Below, piece after piece: positions 15,008-24,097 of a stretch of DNA of 39,067 nucleotides (positions are counted from its first letter, which is position 1; the number at the start of each line of letters is the position of its first letter). This DNA is from Clostridium sp. CAG:343 (GTDB lineage: Bacteria > Bacillota > Clostridia > TANB77 > CAG-508). The translations under genes were made by a program, and so were the position numbers. The notes below the pieces were generated by a model. That model was not told the origin of the DNA. It saw only the letters and a program-made list of their open reading frames with translations, and did no database searches. Where the stretch lies: contig FR888065.1 in assembly GCA_000431335.1 (NCBI GenBank), positions 1-39,067 on the forward strand, in the 5' to 3' direction.

Positions 15008-17134
15008 ATGTTTAGAACTTATGAAACAGAATTAGCAGGAAGAAAACTTGTAATAGAAACAGGAAAAATGGCAGGACTTGCCAATGGAAGCGTATTAGTA
15101 CGTTATGGAGATACATGTGTATTAGTTAATGTAACAGCTTCAAAAGAACCAAGAGAAGGAATTGACTTTTTTCCATTATCAGTAGACTTTGAAGAAAAAT
15201 TATATTCAGTAGGAAAAATACCAGGGGGGTTCTTAAAAAGAGAAGGAAAACCAAGTGATAAAGCAATTTTAACATCAAGAGCAATAGATAGACCATTAAG
15301 ACCACTATTTCCAAAAGACTTTAGAAATGATGTAGTAGTTGTTGCTACAGTACTTTGTGTAGAGCAAGACAATTCACCAGAAGTTGCAGCTATGATAGGA
15401 GCTGCTTGTGCTTTAGCTATTTCAGATATTCCATTTAATGGACCAACAGCAGCTGTAAATGTAGGATTGGTAGACGGAAATATAATTATAAATCCAACAG
15501 AAAAACAAAGAGAAAAAAGTGACTTAACATTAACTGTTGCTGGAACTTTAAATAAAATTACTATGATAGAAGCAGGAGCTAATGAAGTTCCAGATGATAC
15601 AATGTTAGAAGCAATTAAAGAAGCACATAAAGAAATTAAAAAAATATGTAAATTTATTTCTGATATTCAAAAAGAAATCGGAAAACCAAAATTTGAATAT
15701 AAATCTTTTGAAGTGGATCATGATGTATATGAATATATTGAGGAAAACTTTAAAGTAGAAATGAAAGAAAAAGTTCAAGAAGCAGATAAAGAAACAAGAG
15801 ACAACAATATAGATGAACTAACAAATAAAATTGAAGAAGCTTATAAAGAAAAATTTGGAGAAGAATTGTATGAAGAACATAAAGGAGATTTAGGGGAAGC
15901 AATTTATAAACTAGAAAAAAAATGTGTAAGAGAAATGATTTTTGTTGAACATAAAAGAGTAGATGGAAGAGCTTTAGATGAAATAAGACCATTATCTTGT
16001 GAGGTTGGATTACTACCAAGAGTACATGGAAGTGCATTATTTACAAGAGGACAAACTCAAGTAATGTCAATAGCAACTTTAGGAATGATAAGTGAAGAAC
16101 AAGTATTAGATGGAATTGATACAGAAGAATCAAAAAGATATATGCATCATTATAACTTCCCAAGTTATTCAGTAGGAGAAGCAAGACCATCTAGAGGACC
16201 AGGAAGAAGAGAAATAGGACATGGAGCTTTAGCAGAAAAAGCATTAGTACCAGTTTTACCTTCTAAAGAAGAATTTCCATATGCAATAAGAGTTGTATCA
16301 GAAGTATTATCTTCAAATGGATCTACATCACAAGCAAGTATTTGTGGTAGTACATTATCTTTAATGGATGCGGGAGTACCAATTAAGAGACCTGTTGCAG
16401 GAATTTCAACAGGATTAGTTACAAATCCAGACAATGATGAAGATTATGTAATGTTAGTAGATATACAAGGGTTGGAAGACTTTTTTGGCGATATGGACTT
16501 TAAAGTAGGTGGAACTGAAAAGGGAATTACAGCTATTCAAGTAGATATTAAATGTGACGGATTAACTTATGAAATAATAGCAGAAGCATTTGAAAGAACA
16601 AGAAAAGCAAGGAAACATATACTAGAAGATGTTATGTTGCCAGTTATTTCAGAACCAAGAAAAGAAGTTTCAGAATATGCACCAAGAATTGTAAGTACAA
16701 CAATTAAAGTAGATAAAATAAAAGACGTAATTGGACCTGGAGGAAAGATGATAAATAAAATCATTGAAGAAACAGGAGTAAAAATTGATATTGAAGAAGA
16801 TGGACAAGTATTTATTTATTCAACAGATAATCAAAAAGCAGAACAAGCACTAGAAATGATAGAAGATATAGTAAGAGAAGTTGAAGTTGGAGGAATATAT
16901 TACGGAGAAGTTGTAAGGATAATGAACTTTGGAGCATTTGTTGATTTAGGATGCGGAGGAAAAGAAGGGTTACTTCATATTTCAAAGATTTCAAAAGAAA
17001 GAATAAAAAATGTAGAAGATGTACTTCATGTAGGCGATAAAGTTACAGTTAAAGTAATTGAAATTGATGATCAAGGAAGAATAAATCTTTCAATGAAAGA
17101 CTTAACTGATAAAGTTGAAGAAACAGAAGAATAA
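15008..17134 (+). CDS. pnp: Polyribonucleotide nucleotidyltransferase (PNPase)
   Basis: 3'-to-5' phosphorolytic exoribonuclease and RNA-degradation component. The 708-aa product has two RNase PH-type core domains (YGDTCVLVNVTASKEP in the first; TRGQTQVMSIATLG and GPGRREIGHGALAEKAL in the second) joined by an all-helical linker. A KH domain with IGPGGKMINKIIEETG lies near residue 576. A C-terminal S1 domain (about 622-694) contains YGEVVRIMNFGAFVDL and LLHISKIS. Length and order are normal. The ribosome binding site AAAGGAGG lies 6 nt before the ATG. Confidence 0.98.
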   Translation: MFRTYETELAGRKLVIETGKMAGLANGSVLVRYGDTCVLVNVTASKEPREGIDFFPLSVDFEEKLYSVGKIPGGFLKREGKPSDKAILTSRAIDRPLRPLFPKDFRNDVVVVATVLCVEQDNSPEVAAMIGAACALAISDIPFNGPTAAVNVGLVDGNIIINPTEKQREKSDLTLTVAGTLNKITMIEAGANEVPDDTMLEAIKEAHKEIKKICKFISDIQKEIGKPKFEYKSFEVDHDVYEYIEENFKVEMKEKVQEADKETRDNNIDELTNKIEEAYKEKFGEELYEEHKGDLGEAIYKLEKKCVREMIFVEHKRVDGRALDEIRPLSCEVGLLPRVHGSALFTRGQTQVMSIATLGMISEEQVLDGIDTEESKRYMHHYNFPSYSVGEARPSRGPGRREIGHGALAEKALVPVLPSKEEFPYAIRVVSEVLSSNGSTSQASICGSTLSLMDAGVPIKRPVAGISTGLVTNPDNDEDYVMLVDIQGLEDFFGDMDFKVGGTEKGITAIQVDIKCDGLTYEIIAEAFERTRKARKHILEDVMLPVISEPRKEVSEYAPRIVSTTIKVDKIKDVIGPGGKMINKIIEETGVKIDIEEDGQVFIYSTDNQKAEQALEMIEDIVREVEVGGIYYGEVVRIMNFGAFVDLGCGGKEGLLHISKISKERIKNVEDVLHVGDKVTVKVIEIDDQGRINLSMKDLTDKVEETEE

Positions 17135-17152
17135 AATTTATACAAGAGAGAG

Positions 17153-17195
17153 AAAGATGAAGGAATAAAAAAGAATTTAAAACCTTCATCTTTTT
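17153..17195 (+). terminator. Rho-independent terminator after pnp
   Basis: AAAGATGAAGG and CCTTCATCTTT form an 11-bp stem around a 19-nt A-rich loop, followed by T. Confidence 0.8.
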
Positions 17196-17226
17196 AAATC
17201 TTGGTAAATATTAAGGAGAAAAGCTA

Positions 17227-18575
17227 ATGAACAATAATAAAAAAATATTGGGAAAAGTCATCTATGTTATAACATTACTATTTTTATTAGTAATATTATA
17301 TTTTGCATATGAGTATTATCAAAGCAACAATTTTAATGATTTTATACGTAGCGAGAAAAACTTATATACATCAAAATTTAAAAGAGATAAAGAAACAAAA
17401 TATTCACAAAAAAGTAGTTATAAAATATCTTCTGATGAATTTAATGATGCAATGTTTTATAAAGAAGTGCAAGTAGAAAAAAATCAACCATATAAAATAA
17501 CATGTATGGTAAAAACAGAAAATGTAATACCACAAGAACAACAGGCAGGAATAGGAGCTCAAATTTCTATAGAGGGGTCAACAGAAAGATCGATAGCGAT
17601 TCAAGGAACAAATGAATGGCAAAAGATAGAATTAATTTTTAATTCAAAAAACAGAGATAGTATTAATATAGGATTTAGATTAGGAGGAAATTTAGGGTTA
17701 GCAAAAGGAAAAGCATGGTTTTCTGATTTTAAATTAGAAGAAGGAACAACAAATTCAAACAATGAATGGAAATTTGCTTGTTTTATTTTAAAAACAACAG
17801 ATGTAAACTTAAATGGAAAAGAAATAAAATTACAAATTAATAATAGTGATGAAAATGATATAAAAAATACAATAAACAGGTTTGAAACATCTTGTTATAC
17901 ATTATCTAAAAATAAAATGAATGCAAAATGTGACATATATGAAATAAATACACCTTTAAATGAATTATCCTATGATGAACAATTTGGATATTATGTAGCA
18001 CCAGAAAATGTAGAAGCGCAAATAAAAGAAACAATTACCAATAGTGACTATGATCACATATTTGTAATTGTAAGGTTACGGGGATGAAGAACACGAAAAT
18101 GATATTGAAGTAAATGATTGGATAGGACTTCGGTTCAATGGATTACTATGGAATAGGTTTTTCTAACATAAGACTTCCTAATGACTCAAAAAGCTATATT
18201 TATAAATATGATTCTCGTATAAATGCATTTCCAGAAGAAGTATTTTTACATGAATTTTTACATTCTTTAGAAAGAAATGCACAAGAATATGGATATGATA
18301 GACCAGAGTTACATGCTTATCAAGAATATGGATACAAAAATGAAAAATTAATAGGGCAAAAAAAGTGGTATACAGACTACATGAATAAAGAAATAAAAAC
18401 AACCTCTGGAAACATTGGATTACCAAAAGAAATATATACGCTAAAACCAGCTAAAAACAATGAATTTAATTATTCATATGAAATGCAAGTGTTTAAACAA
18501 CCAGAAAATATAATAGAAGAAATAAGAGAAATAATAGAAAACTTAATAAGCAAAGTAAAAATTTTGACACAGTAG
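17227..18575 (+). CDS. Membrane-anchored HExxH (zincin-like) protein, interrupted by two +1 frameshifts at CGG codons
   Basis: Three reading frames join into one protein of about 448 aa. Frame one (from ATG 17227) gives a single N-terminal membrane helix (about residues 12-30) and a beta-rich domain resembling a carbohydrate-binding jelly roll (KITCMVKTEN...NEWQKIELIF...GKAWFSDFKLEEG). It stops at 18085-18087 after codons TTA CGG GGA TGA. A +1 shift at CGG 18079 continues as DEEHENDIEVNDWIGL. A second +1 shift at CGG 18131 continues as SMDYYGIGFSNIRLPND. The last frame contains FLHEFLHSLER, an HExxH zinc-protease motif (about H341-H345), with H362 or E360 as a possible third ligand. The final codons (TTG ACA CAG TAG) lie in a 32-bp repeat. 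Function is inferred. It is either frameshift-expressed or a pseudogene. Confidence 0.78.
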
Positions 18576-18596
18576 GGACAGGTCTTAAATGTCTCA
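18565..18596 (+). repeat. 32-bp dispersed palindromic repeat, copy 5
   Basis: Starts TGACACAG, ends TGTCTCA, and has the invariant GGGACAGGTC core. It contains the stop codon and last three codons of the HExxH protein gene. Confidence 0.8.
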
Positions 18597-18673
18597 CGAA
18601 AAAGTCTAATAATGTAAAAAAACGTCAAAAAATAATGAATTAAAATAAAAAGGATTAGAAAAGAGGAAAAAAA

Positions 18674-19696
18674 GTGAAAGTAACAGAATTTAATTATGAT
18701 TTACCAGAAGAATTAATAGCACAAACTCCATTAGAAAAAAGAGATGAATCAAGATTAATGATATTAAATAGACAAGAAAAAACAATAGAACATAATACTT
18801 TCAAAAACATAATAGAATACTTAAAACCAGGAGATGTATTAGTAAGAAATAATACAAAAGTAATTCCAGCCAGATTATATGGAAAAAAAGAAACTGGAGC
18901 AAATGTCGAATTTTTATTATTAAATAACATAGAAGGAGATAAATGGGAATGTATCGTAAGACCAGGAAATAAATTACATGTTGGAACAAATGTGATTTTT
19001 GGAGAAGGACTATTAAAAGCAAAAATATTAGAAATTATGCCTGGTGGAACTAGAAAAGTCGAATTTAGTTATAAAGGAATTTTTAATGAAATTTTAGATA
19101 AAATAGGAATGATGCCACTTCCACCTTACATACATGAAGAATTAAAACAAAAAGATAGATATCAGACTGTTTATGCAAAATATGATGGATCAGCAGCAGC
19201 ACCTACAGCAGGGTTGCACTTTACACCAGAATTATTAAAAAGATTAGAAGATAAAGGTGTTATTATTGCAAATGTAACTTTACATGTTGGAATAGGAACA
19301 TTTAGACCAGTAAAAGAAGATACAGTAGAAAATCATGAAATGCATTCTGAACATTATTATATAAAGCAAGAAGATGCAGAAAAGATTAATAATGCTAAAA
19401 AAGAAGGAAGAAGAGTAATTGCAGTAGGAACTACATCTTGTAGAGTATTAGAGACAATAGCAGATGAAAACGGTATAGTAAAAGAGACAGAAGGAGATAC
19501 AAAAATATTTATTTATCCAGGGTATAAATTTAAATGTTTAGATGGACTAATAACCAACTTTCACTTGCCACAATCAACACTACTAATGTTAGTATCTGCA
19601 TTAGCAGGAAAAGAATACATAATGAAAGCATACAAAGAAGCAGTAAAAGAAAAATATAGATTCTTTTCGTTCGGAGACGCAATGTTTATAAGTTAG
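18674..19696 (+). CDS. queA: S-adenosylmethionine:tRNA ribosyltransferase-isomerase
   Basis: Queuosine pathway enzyme that transfers and rearranges the ribosyl group of SAM onto preQ1 in tRNA to give epoxyqueuosine. The 340-aa product shows FNYDLPEELIAQTPLEKRDESRL, VRNNTKVIPARLYGKKETG, AAPTAGLHFTPELL, LHVGIGTFRPV, VGTTSCRVLE, and the C-terminal RFFSFGDAMFI. The start is GTG 18674 with AGAGGAAA upstream. An ATG in frame is not available at the conserved N-terminus. It is followed by tgt, the enzyme for the preceding step, as in many bacteria. Its stop codon lies inside a palindromic element. Confidence 0.97.
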   Translation: MKVTEFNYDLPEELIAQTPLEKRDESRLMILNRQEKTIEHNTFKNIIEYLKPGDVLVRNNTKVIPARLYGKKETGANVEFLLLNNIEGDKWECIVRPGNKLHVGTNVIFGEGLLKAKILEIMPGGTRKVEFSYKGIFNEILDKIGMMPLPPYIHEELKQKDRYQTVYAKYDGSAAAPTAGLHFTPELLKRLEDKGVIIANVTLHVGIGTFRPVKEDTVENHEMHSEHYYIKQEDAEKINNAKKEGRRVIAVGTTSCRVLETIADENGIVKETEGDTKIFIYPGYKFKCLDGLITNFHLPQSTLLMLVSALAGKEYIMKAYKEAVKEKYRFFSFGDAMFIS

Positions 19697-19755
19697 CCGT
19701 GCGATGCGGAGCAAGCTACGGATAACTTATGCAACTGAGTGAAACGAAGTTGTAT
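19688..19755. repeat. Two-hairpin GC-rich palindromic element between queA and tgt
   Basis: ATAAGTTAGCCGT (19688-19700) pairs with ACGGATAACTTAT (19718-19730), 12 of 13 positions, around a 17-nt GC-rich loop. A second hairpin, ATGCAACT (19729-19736) with AGTTGTAT (19748-19755), follows directly. The central part is about half G+C, unlike its surroundings. It overlaps the queA stop codon and carries no T-run. It looks like a REP/MITE-like element or a processing site between the two genes. No second copy was seen in the window. Confidence 0.65.
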
Positions 19756-19782
19756 ACAATAAAAATGATAAAGGAGAAAAAA

Positions 19783-20910
19783 ATGAAACCAGCAGTAACA
19801 TATGAACTATTACACGAATGCAAACAAACAGGAGCAAGAAGAGGAATAATACACACACCACATGGAGACATACAAACACCAATATTTATGCCAGTTGGAA
19901 CACAAGCAACTGTAAAATCAATGACTCCAGAAGAACTAAAACAAGAAGTAAATGCTCAAATAATACTATCAAACACATATCATTTATATTTAAGACCAGG
20001 AAATAAAATAGTAAAAGAAGCAGGTGGATTACACAAATTTATGAATTGGGATAGACCAATATTAACAGACAGTGGAGGATTTCAGGTATTTAGTTTAGGA
20101 GATTTAAGAACAATTCATGAAGAAGGAGTGGAATTTAAATCTCACTTAGATGGTAGCAAACACTTCTTTTCACCAGAATCTGTTATGGAAATTGAAGAAG
20201 ATTTAGGTGCGGATATAATAATGGCATTTGATGAATGCTGTCCATACCCATCTACATATGAATATACTAAAAATTCAATGGAAAGAACAACGAGATGGGC
20301 AAAAAGATGCAAAGAAGCACATAAAACTGTAGACAAACAAGCTTTATTTGGAATTATTCAAGGAGGATTTTATAAAGATTTAAGAACTCAAAGTGCAAAA
20401 GAATTAATTGAATTAGATTTGCCAGGGTATGCTATAGGAGGAATTAGTGTTGGAGAACCAAAAGAAGAATTTCTAGATATTTTAAAATATACAACGCCTC
20501 TTATGCCAAAAGACAAACCAAGATATTTGATGGGAGTAGGAACACCAGATTATCTAATAGAAGCTGCAATGGCTGGAATAGATATGTGTGATTGTGTTTT
20601 ACCAACAAGAATTGCTAGAAATGGAACAGCTATGACATCACATGGAAAAGTTGTAGTAAGAAATGCAACATATGAAAGAGATTGGACTCCTTTAGACCCA
20701 GAATGTGATTGCTATACTTGCAGAAATTATACCAGAGCCTATATCAGACATCTTATAAAAGCAAATGAAATTTTAGGAGTAAGATTATTATCAATTCATA
20801 ATTTAAAATTCTTGACTAATTTAATGGAAAGGGTTAGAATAGAAATAGAGAATGATAATTTAGGCAATTTTAAAGAAGAATTTTACAAAAAGTATGGGTA
20901 CACCAAATAG
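19783..20910 (+). CDS. tgt: tRNA-guanine transglycosylase (bacterial type)
   Basis: Exchanges guanine 34 for preQ1 in GUN-anticodon tRNAs. The 375-aa product contains NTYHLYLRPG, LTDSGGFQVFSL with the active-site Asp near residue 96, FGIIQGGFYKDLR, GYAIGGISVGEP, RYLMGVGTPDYLIE, MCDCVLPTRIARNG with the nucleophile Asp, and the zinc ligands in CDCYTCRNYTRAYIRHL. The start is ATG 19783, which follows AAAGGAG and begins the conserved MKPAVTYELLH. An upstream extension would run into the palindromic element and is not conserved. Confidence 0.98.
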   Translation: MKPAVTYELLHECKQTGARRGIIHTPHGDIQTPIFMPVGTQATVKSMTPEELKQEVNAQIILSNTYHLYLRPGNKIVKEAGGLHKFMNWDRPILTDSGGFQVFSLGDLRTIHEEGVEFKSHLDGSKHFFSPESVMEIEEDLGADIIMAFDECCPYPSTYEYTKNSMERTTRWAKRCKEAHKTVDKQALFGIIQGGFYKDLRTQSAKELIELDLPGYAIGGISVGEPKEEFLDILKYTTPLMPKDKPRYLMGVGTPDYLIEAAMAGIDMCDCVLPTRIARNGTAMTSHGKVVVRNATYERDWTPLDPECDCYTCRNYTRAYIRHLIKANEILGVRLLSIHNLKFLTNLMERVRIEIENDNLGNFKEEFYKKYGYTK

Positions 20911-20925
20911 AAGGAGATGGTACAA

Positions 20926-22407
20926 ATGAATTTAATAGAAGAAGAATTTCAAAATAAAGAAGAAAAAAAGAAAAAAAGAACAACAACAATTATATTAGTG
21001 GCAATTATTTTTGTATTTATAGCAATAATTGCTACAGTTGGATATTTAATGTACTTACAAAATTCAACATTAAAAGTTTTATTAGATGGAAAAGAAAATT
21101 CAAAAGTAAAACAATTAATACAAATAGAAGATGACGGAACAGTATATTTCCCAATAAAAGAAGTAGCAAGTTATTTTGGATATGAAAGTTATAACGGAGA
21201 ATATAAAGACAAATCTGAAAATGCAAGCAAATGTTACATTCAGAATGAAAACGAAGTTGCAAATTTTTCATTAGGTTCTAACAAAATTTATAAATTAGAC
21301 TTAACGAATTCAAACGATAACTACGAATATTCATATACTAAAAAACCAGTAAAAGCAAAAGAGGGAATTTTATATGCTACTTCAGAAGCAATTGAAAAAG
21401 CATTTAATGTAAGTTTCCAATATGATCAAGATAAAAATAGAATAATAATATACACATTGCCTTATTTAGTTCAAAGCTACTCGGGCAAAGTTTTAGATAG
21501 CGGATATAGTGAAATAAGTGATGTATTTGCTAATAAAAAGGCAATATTACAAAATATGTTAGTAGTTAAAAAAGGCGAAAATAAAAATATATATGGCGTA
21601 ATTGATACACAGGGAAAAACTATTTTAGAAGCTAAATATGATAATATAACATATCTTCCTAATGTAGGAGACTTTTTAGTCGAAAGCAATAAAAAAGTTG
21701 GAGTGTTGTCTAAAAATGGAGAAACTAAAATTCAAATTATATATGATTCTATAGAATTAATGGATAGTGATGCAGGATTATATGTTGTGAAAAAAGATAA
21801 TAAATACGGAGTTTTAGATCTACAAGGAAAAACAAAAATATTTACTGAAAATGATGAAATAGGTATTGATGCTTCTAAATTTGAACAAAACAACATAAAA
21901 AATAGATATTTATTAGCAGAGAATTTAATTCCTATAAGAAAAGATAAATTATGGGGATTATATGACAAAAATGGAAGAAAAATAGTTGATTTTAATTACG
22001 ACAGTTTTGGATATGTTGCTTCAACAAATAAAGATGCTTTAAATTTATTGGTAATACCAGACTACAATGTAATAGTAGCTTGCAAAGAGAAAAAATACAC
22101 ATTACTAAATTCAGCGGGAGAAGAATTATTTGCACCAATAGCAGATGATATTTACATGACAATTGATGGAGGAGAAAAACATTATTGGATAGCTGTAAAT
22201 GACCAAAGAATGGATGCAACAGAGTTCTTGGATAAAAAAGGAGTATCTTCAAATAATTCTACGTCATCAAATAAAGCAAATAATACAACAAACAACAATT
22301 CAAAAGATTCTAATGAAACAAATAATGATAATGGTGCAAATAATGAAAGTCAAGAAACAAGTGAGCAACAAGACAATCAGGAACAAGAAAATGATGAGAA
22401 TTCTTAA
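20926..22407 (+). CDS. Membrane-anchored WG-repeat protein
   Basis: The 493-aa product has a basic cytoplasmic N-terminus (EEKKKKRTTT), one membrane helix (about residues 24-44), and then a domain resembling the copper-amine-oxidase-N/stalk fold (KVLLDGKEN...TVYFPIKEVASYFGYE). At least four WG-type repeats follow (IYGVIDTQGKTILEAKYDNI, VGVLSKNGETKIQIIYDSI, YGVLDLQGKTKIF, LWGLYDKNGRKIVDFNYDSF). The tail of about 50 residues is rich in Asn, Ser, Gln and Glu and probably disordered. It is likely exported and cell-surface attached. ATG 20926 is used because the ATG at 20917 directly abuts AAGGAG. A strong terminator follows. No enzyme activity is expected. Confidence 0.85.
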   Translation: MNLIEEEFQNKEEKKKKRTTTIILVAIIFVFIAIIATVGYLMYLQNSTLKVLLDGKENSKVKQLIQIEDDGTVYFPIKEVASYFGYESYNGEYKDKSENASKCYIQNENEVANFSLGSNKIYKLDLTNSNDNYEYSYTKKPVKAKEGILYATSEAIEKAFNVSFQYDQDKNRIIIYTLPYLVQSYSGKVLDSGYSEISDVFANKKAILQNMLVVKKGENKNIYGVIDTQGKTILEAKYDNITYLPNVGDFLVESNKKVGVLSKNGETKIQIIYDSIELMDSDAGLYVVKKDNKYGVLDLQGKTKIFTENDEIGIDASKFEQNNIKNRYLLAENLIPIRKDKLWGLYDKNGRKIVDFNYDSFGYVASTNKDALNLLVIPDYNVIVACKEKKYTLLNSAGEELFAPIADDIYMTIDGGEKHYWIAVNDQRMDATEFLDKKGVSSNNSTSSNKANNTTNNNSKDSNETNNDNGANNESQETSEQQDNQEQENDENS

Positions 22408-22423
22408 AAATTTTTAATATTAT

Positions 22424-22464
22424 AAAAAAGTAAATGTTTTTTAAAAAAAGCATTTACTTTTTTT
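22424..22464 (+). terminator. Rho-independent terminator after the WG-repeat gene
   Basis: AAAAAAGTAAATG pairs with CATTTACTTTTTT around a T/A-rich loop, with seven T at the end. It closes the queA-tgt-WG block. Confidence 0.88.
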
Positions 22465-22570
22465 AAAAAGTTGTATAAAATATAAGAGAGAAAATGTCGA
22501 AAATATTAGAAAAATAATATTATGATTATTTTAACAAAAGAAAATGTAAAAAGAGAAAGGAAGTATATCA

Positions 22571-23863
22571 ATGAAAATACTAATGTTGACATGGGAATAT
22601 CCACCAAGGGTAGTTGGAGGGATAGCTAGAGTAGTATATGATATATCAAGAACTTTATTAAAGGATGGACATGATGTAACTGTTGTAACTTATAGAGAAG
22701 GAGATACACCATATTTTGAAGATGATAAAGGAGTAAAAGTATATAGAGTTGATAATTACATGATAAACCCAAACAATTTTATTGATTGGATTATGCAGTT
22801 AAACTTTAATATGGTAGCAAAAGTAAATGAAATAATGAAAGAACAAGGAGAATTTGATGTAATACATGCACATGATTGGCTAGTAGCATATGCAGCAAAA
22901 ACATTAAAAAATTCTTACAATATACCAATTGTATCAACTATACATGCAACAGAAGCAGGAAGAAACAGTGGCATACATGATGAAACACAAAGATATATTA
23001 ATGATACAGAATGGATGTTAACATATGAATCTGCTGAGGTAATTGTTAATAGTAATTATATGAAAAATGAATTACAAAGATTATTTGGTTTACCATATGA
23101 AAAAATTAATGTAATACCAAATGGAGTTAATTTAAATTTATTTAATGGAATAGAGAGAGATTATAATTTTAGAAGAAAATATGCCATGGACAATGAAAAA
23201 GTCATATTGTTTATGGGAAGACTTGTTTATGAAAAAGGAATACAACATTTAATTTCTGCAATGCCAAAAATATTAGAAGGATATCATGATGCTAAACTTG
23301 TGATATGCGGTAAAGGTGGAATGCAAGATGAATTACAAGAACAAGTAAATGCAATGGGAATTGGAAACAAAGTATATTTTGCAGGATATATGAAAGGAAA
23401 AGATGTTCAAAAAATGTATAAAGCAGCAGATATAGCAGTATTTCCTAGTACATATGAACCTTTTGGTATTGTGGCTTTAGAAGCAATGCTTTCAGAAAAT
23501 CCAATTGTTGTTTCAGATATTGGAGGATTAAATGAAATTGTAGAACATAGAGTAAACGGAATGAAAGCATATTGTGGAAATCCTAATTCTATTGCAGATT
23601 CTATTTTAGAATTGTTATATGATCATAAATTATGTGCAGACATAACAAGAAAGGCAAAAAATAAAGTAAGAAATGAATACAATTGGAGTAAAATTGCACA
23701 AGATACACATTTTACATATCAAAAAGCAATATGTCAATCAATGGCAGAAAAACAAAAAAGAGAATTGGAACAAGAAAGAGCTAAAAAAGCCAAAAAAGCT
23801 AAAAATACAGAGAATGAAATTACAAACTTACTTAATTTCAAAAAACGTCAAGCATATGCGTAA
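22571..23863 (+). CDS. GT4-family glycosyltransferase (glycogen/starch-synthase-like)
   Basis: The 430-aa retaining GT-B enzyme has the N-terminal MLTWEYPPRVVGGIARVV nucleotide-sugar fold start, HAHDWLVAYAA, STIHATEAGRNSGIH, VIPNGVN, the phosphate-binding FMGRLVYEKG, and the C-terminal FPSTYEPFGIVALEAM with the GT4 E-x7-E motif. The HATEAGR segment and the overall pattern resemble GT4 glucan synthases of the GlgM/GlgA-like type, so storage or capsular alpha-glucan synthesis is plausible. Exact donor and acceptor cannot be deduced. The Lys/Glu-rich C-terminal helix (RELEQERAKKAKKAK) is an unusual extension. No other glycogen gene is nearby. Confidence 0.9.
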   Translation: MKILMLTWEYPPRVVGGIARVVYDISRTLLKDGHDVTVVTYREGDTPYFEDDKGVKVYRVDNYMINPNNFIDWIMQLNFNMVAKVNEIMKEQGEFDVIHAHDWLVAYAAKTLKNSYNIPIVSTIHATEAGRNSGIHDETQRYINDTEWMLTYESAEVIVNSNYMKNELQRLFGLPYEKINVIPNGVNLNLFNGIERDYNFRRKYAMDNEKVILFMGRLVYEKGIQHLISAMPKILEGYHDAKLVICGKGGMQDELQEQVNAMGIGNKVYFAGYMKGKDVQKMYKAADIAVFPSTYEPFGIVALEAMLSENPIVVSDIGGLNEIVEHRVNGMKAYCGNPNSIADSILELLYDHKLCADITRKAKNKVRNEYNWSKIAQDTHFTYQKAICQSMAEKQKRELEQERAKKAKKAKNTENEITNLLNFKKRQAYA

Positions 23864-23870
23864 AATAGAG

Positions 23871-23908
23871 AGAATTATTTATCTTAGTATAAATAATTCT
23901 TTTATATT
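23871..23908 (+). terminator. Rho-independent terminator after the glycosyltransferase gene
   Basis: AGAATTATTTAT and ATAAATAATTCT form a perfect 12-bp stem around CTTAGT, followed by TTTATATT. Confidence 0.88.
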
Positions 23909-23926
23909 ACCTAAACTAAAAAAATG

Positions 23927-23955
23927 TTGAAAAAATAAAAAAATACTGATAAAAT
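23927..23955 (+). promoter_or_regulatory. Probable promoter for era-yqzL-recO
   Basis: TTGAAA (23927-23932), a 17-bp spacer and TGATAAAAT (-10 TAAAAT at 23950-23955). A second possible -10, TATAAT at 24017-24022, lies nearer the gene. The inverted repeat TTTGTA-AATTC-TACAAA (23982-23998) sits between the two and could be an operator. Confidence 0.5.
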
Positions 23956-24097
23956 GAAAAAGAAAAATAATATTAAGTTAGTTTGTAAATTCTACAAATT
24001 TAGCAAAAAAATAATGTATAATATAAAAGTAGCCAATAAAGAAATATAAATAAAAAATTATTAGAAGAATATACAAGTAAGACATGGAGGAACAAAA

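Noticed and set aside
14102..18140. Sequencing or assembly error as the cause of the three frameshifts
   Set aside because: Not excluded, but none of the sites is a homopolymer run of the usual error type. All three gain the same codon CGG and the same +1 shift, which random errors would not do.
19690..19782. A preQ1-type riboswitch upstream of tgt
   Set aside because: The hairpins do not show the short H-type pseudoknot and A-rich tail of a preQ1 aptamer, and they overlap the queA stop.
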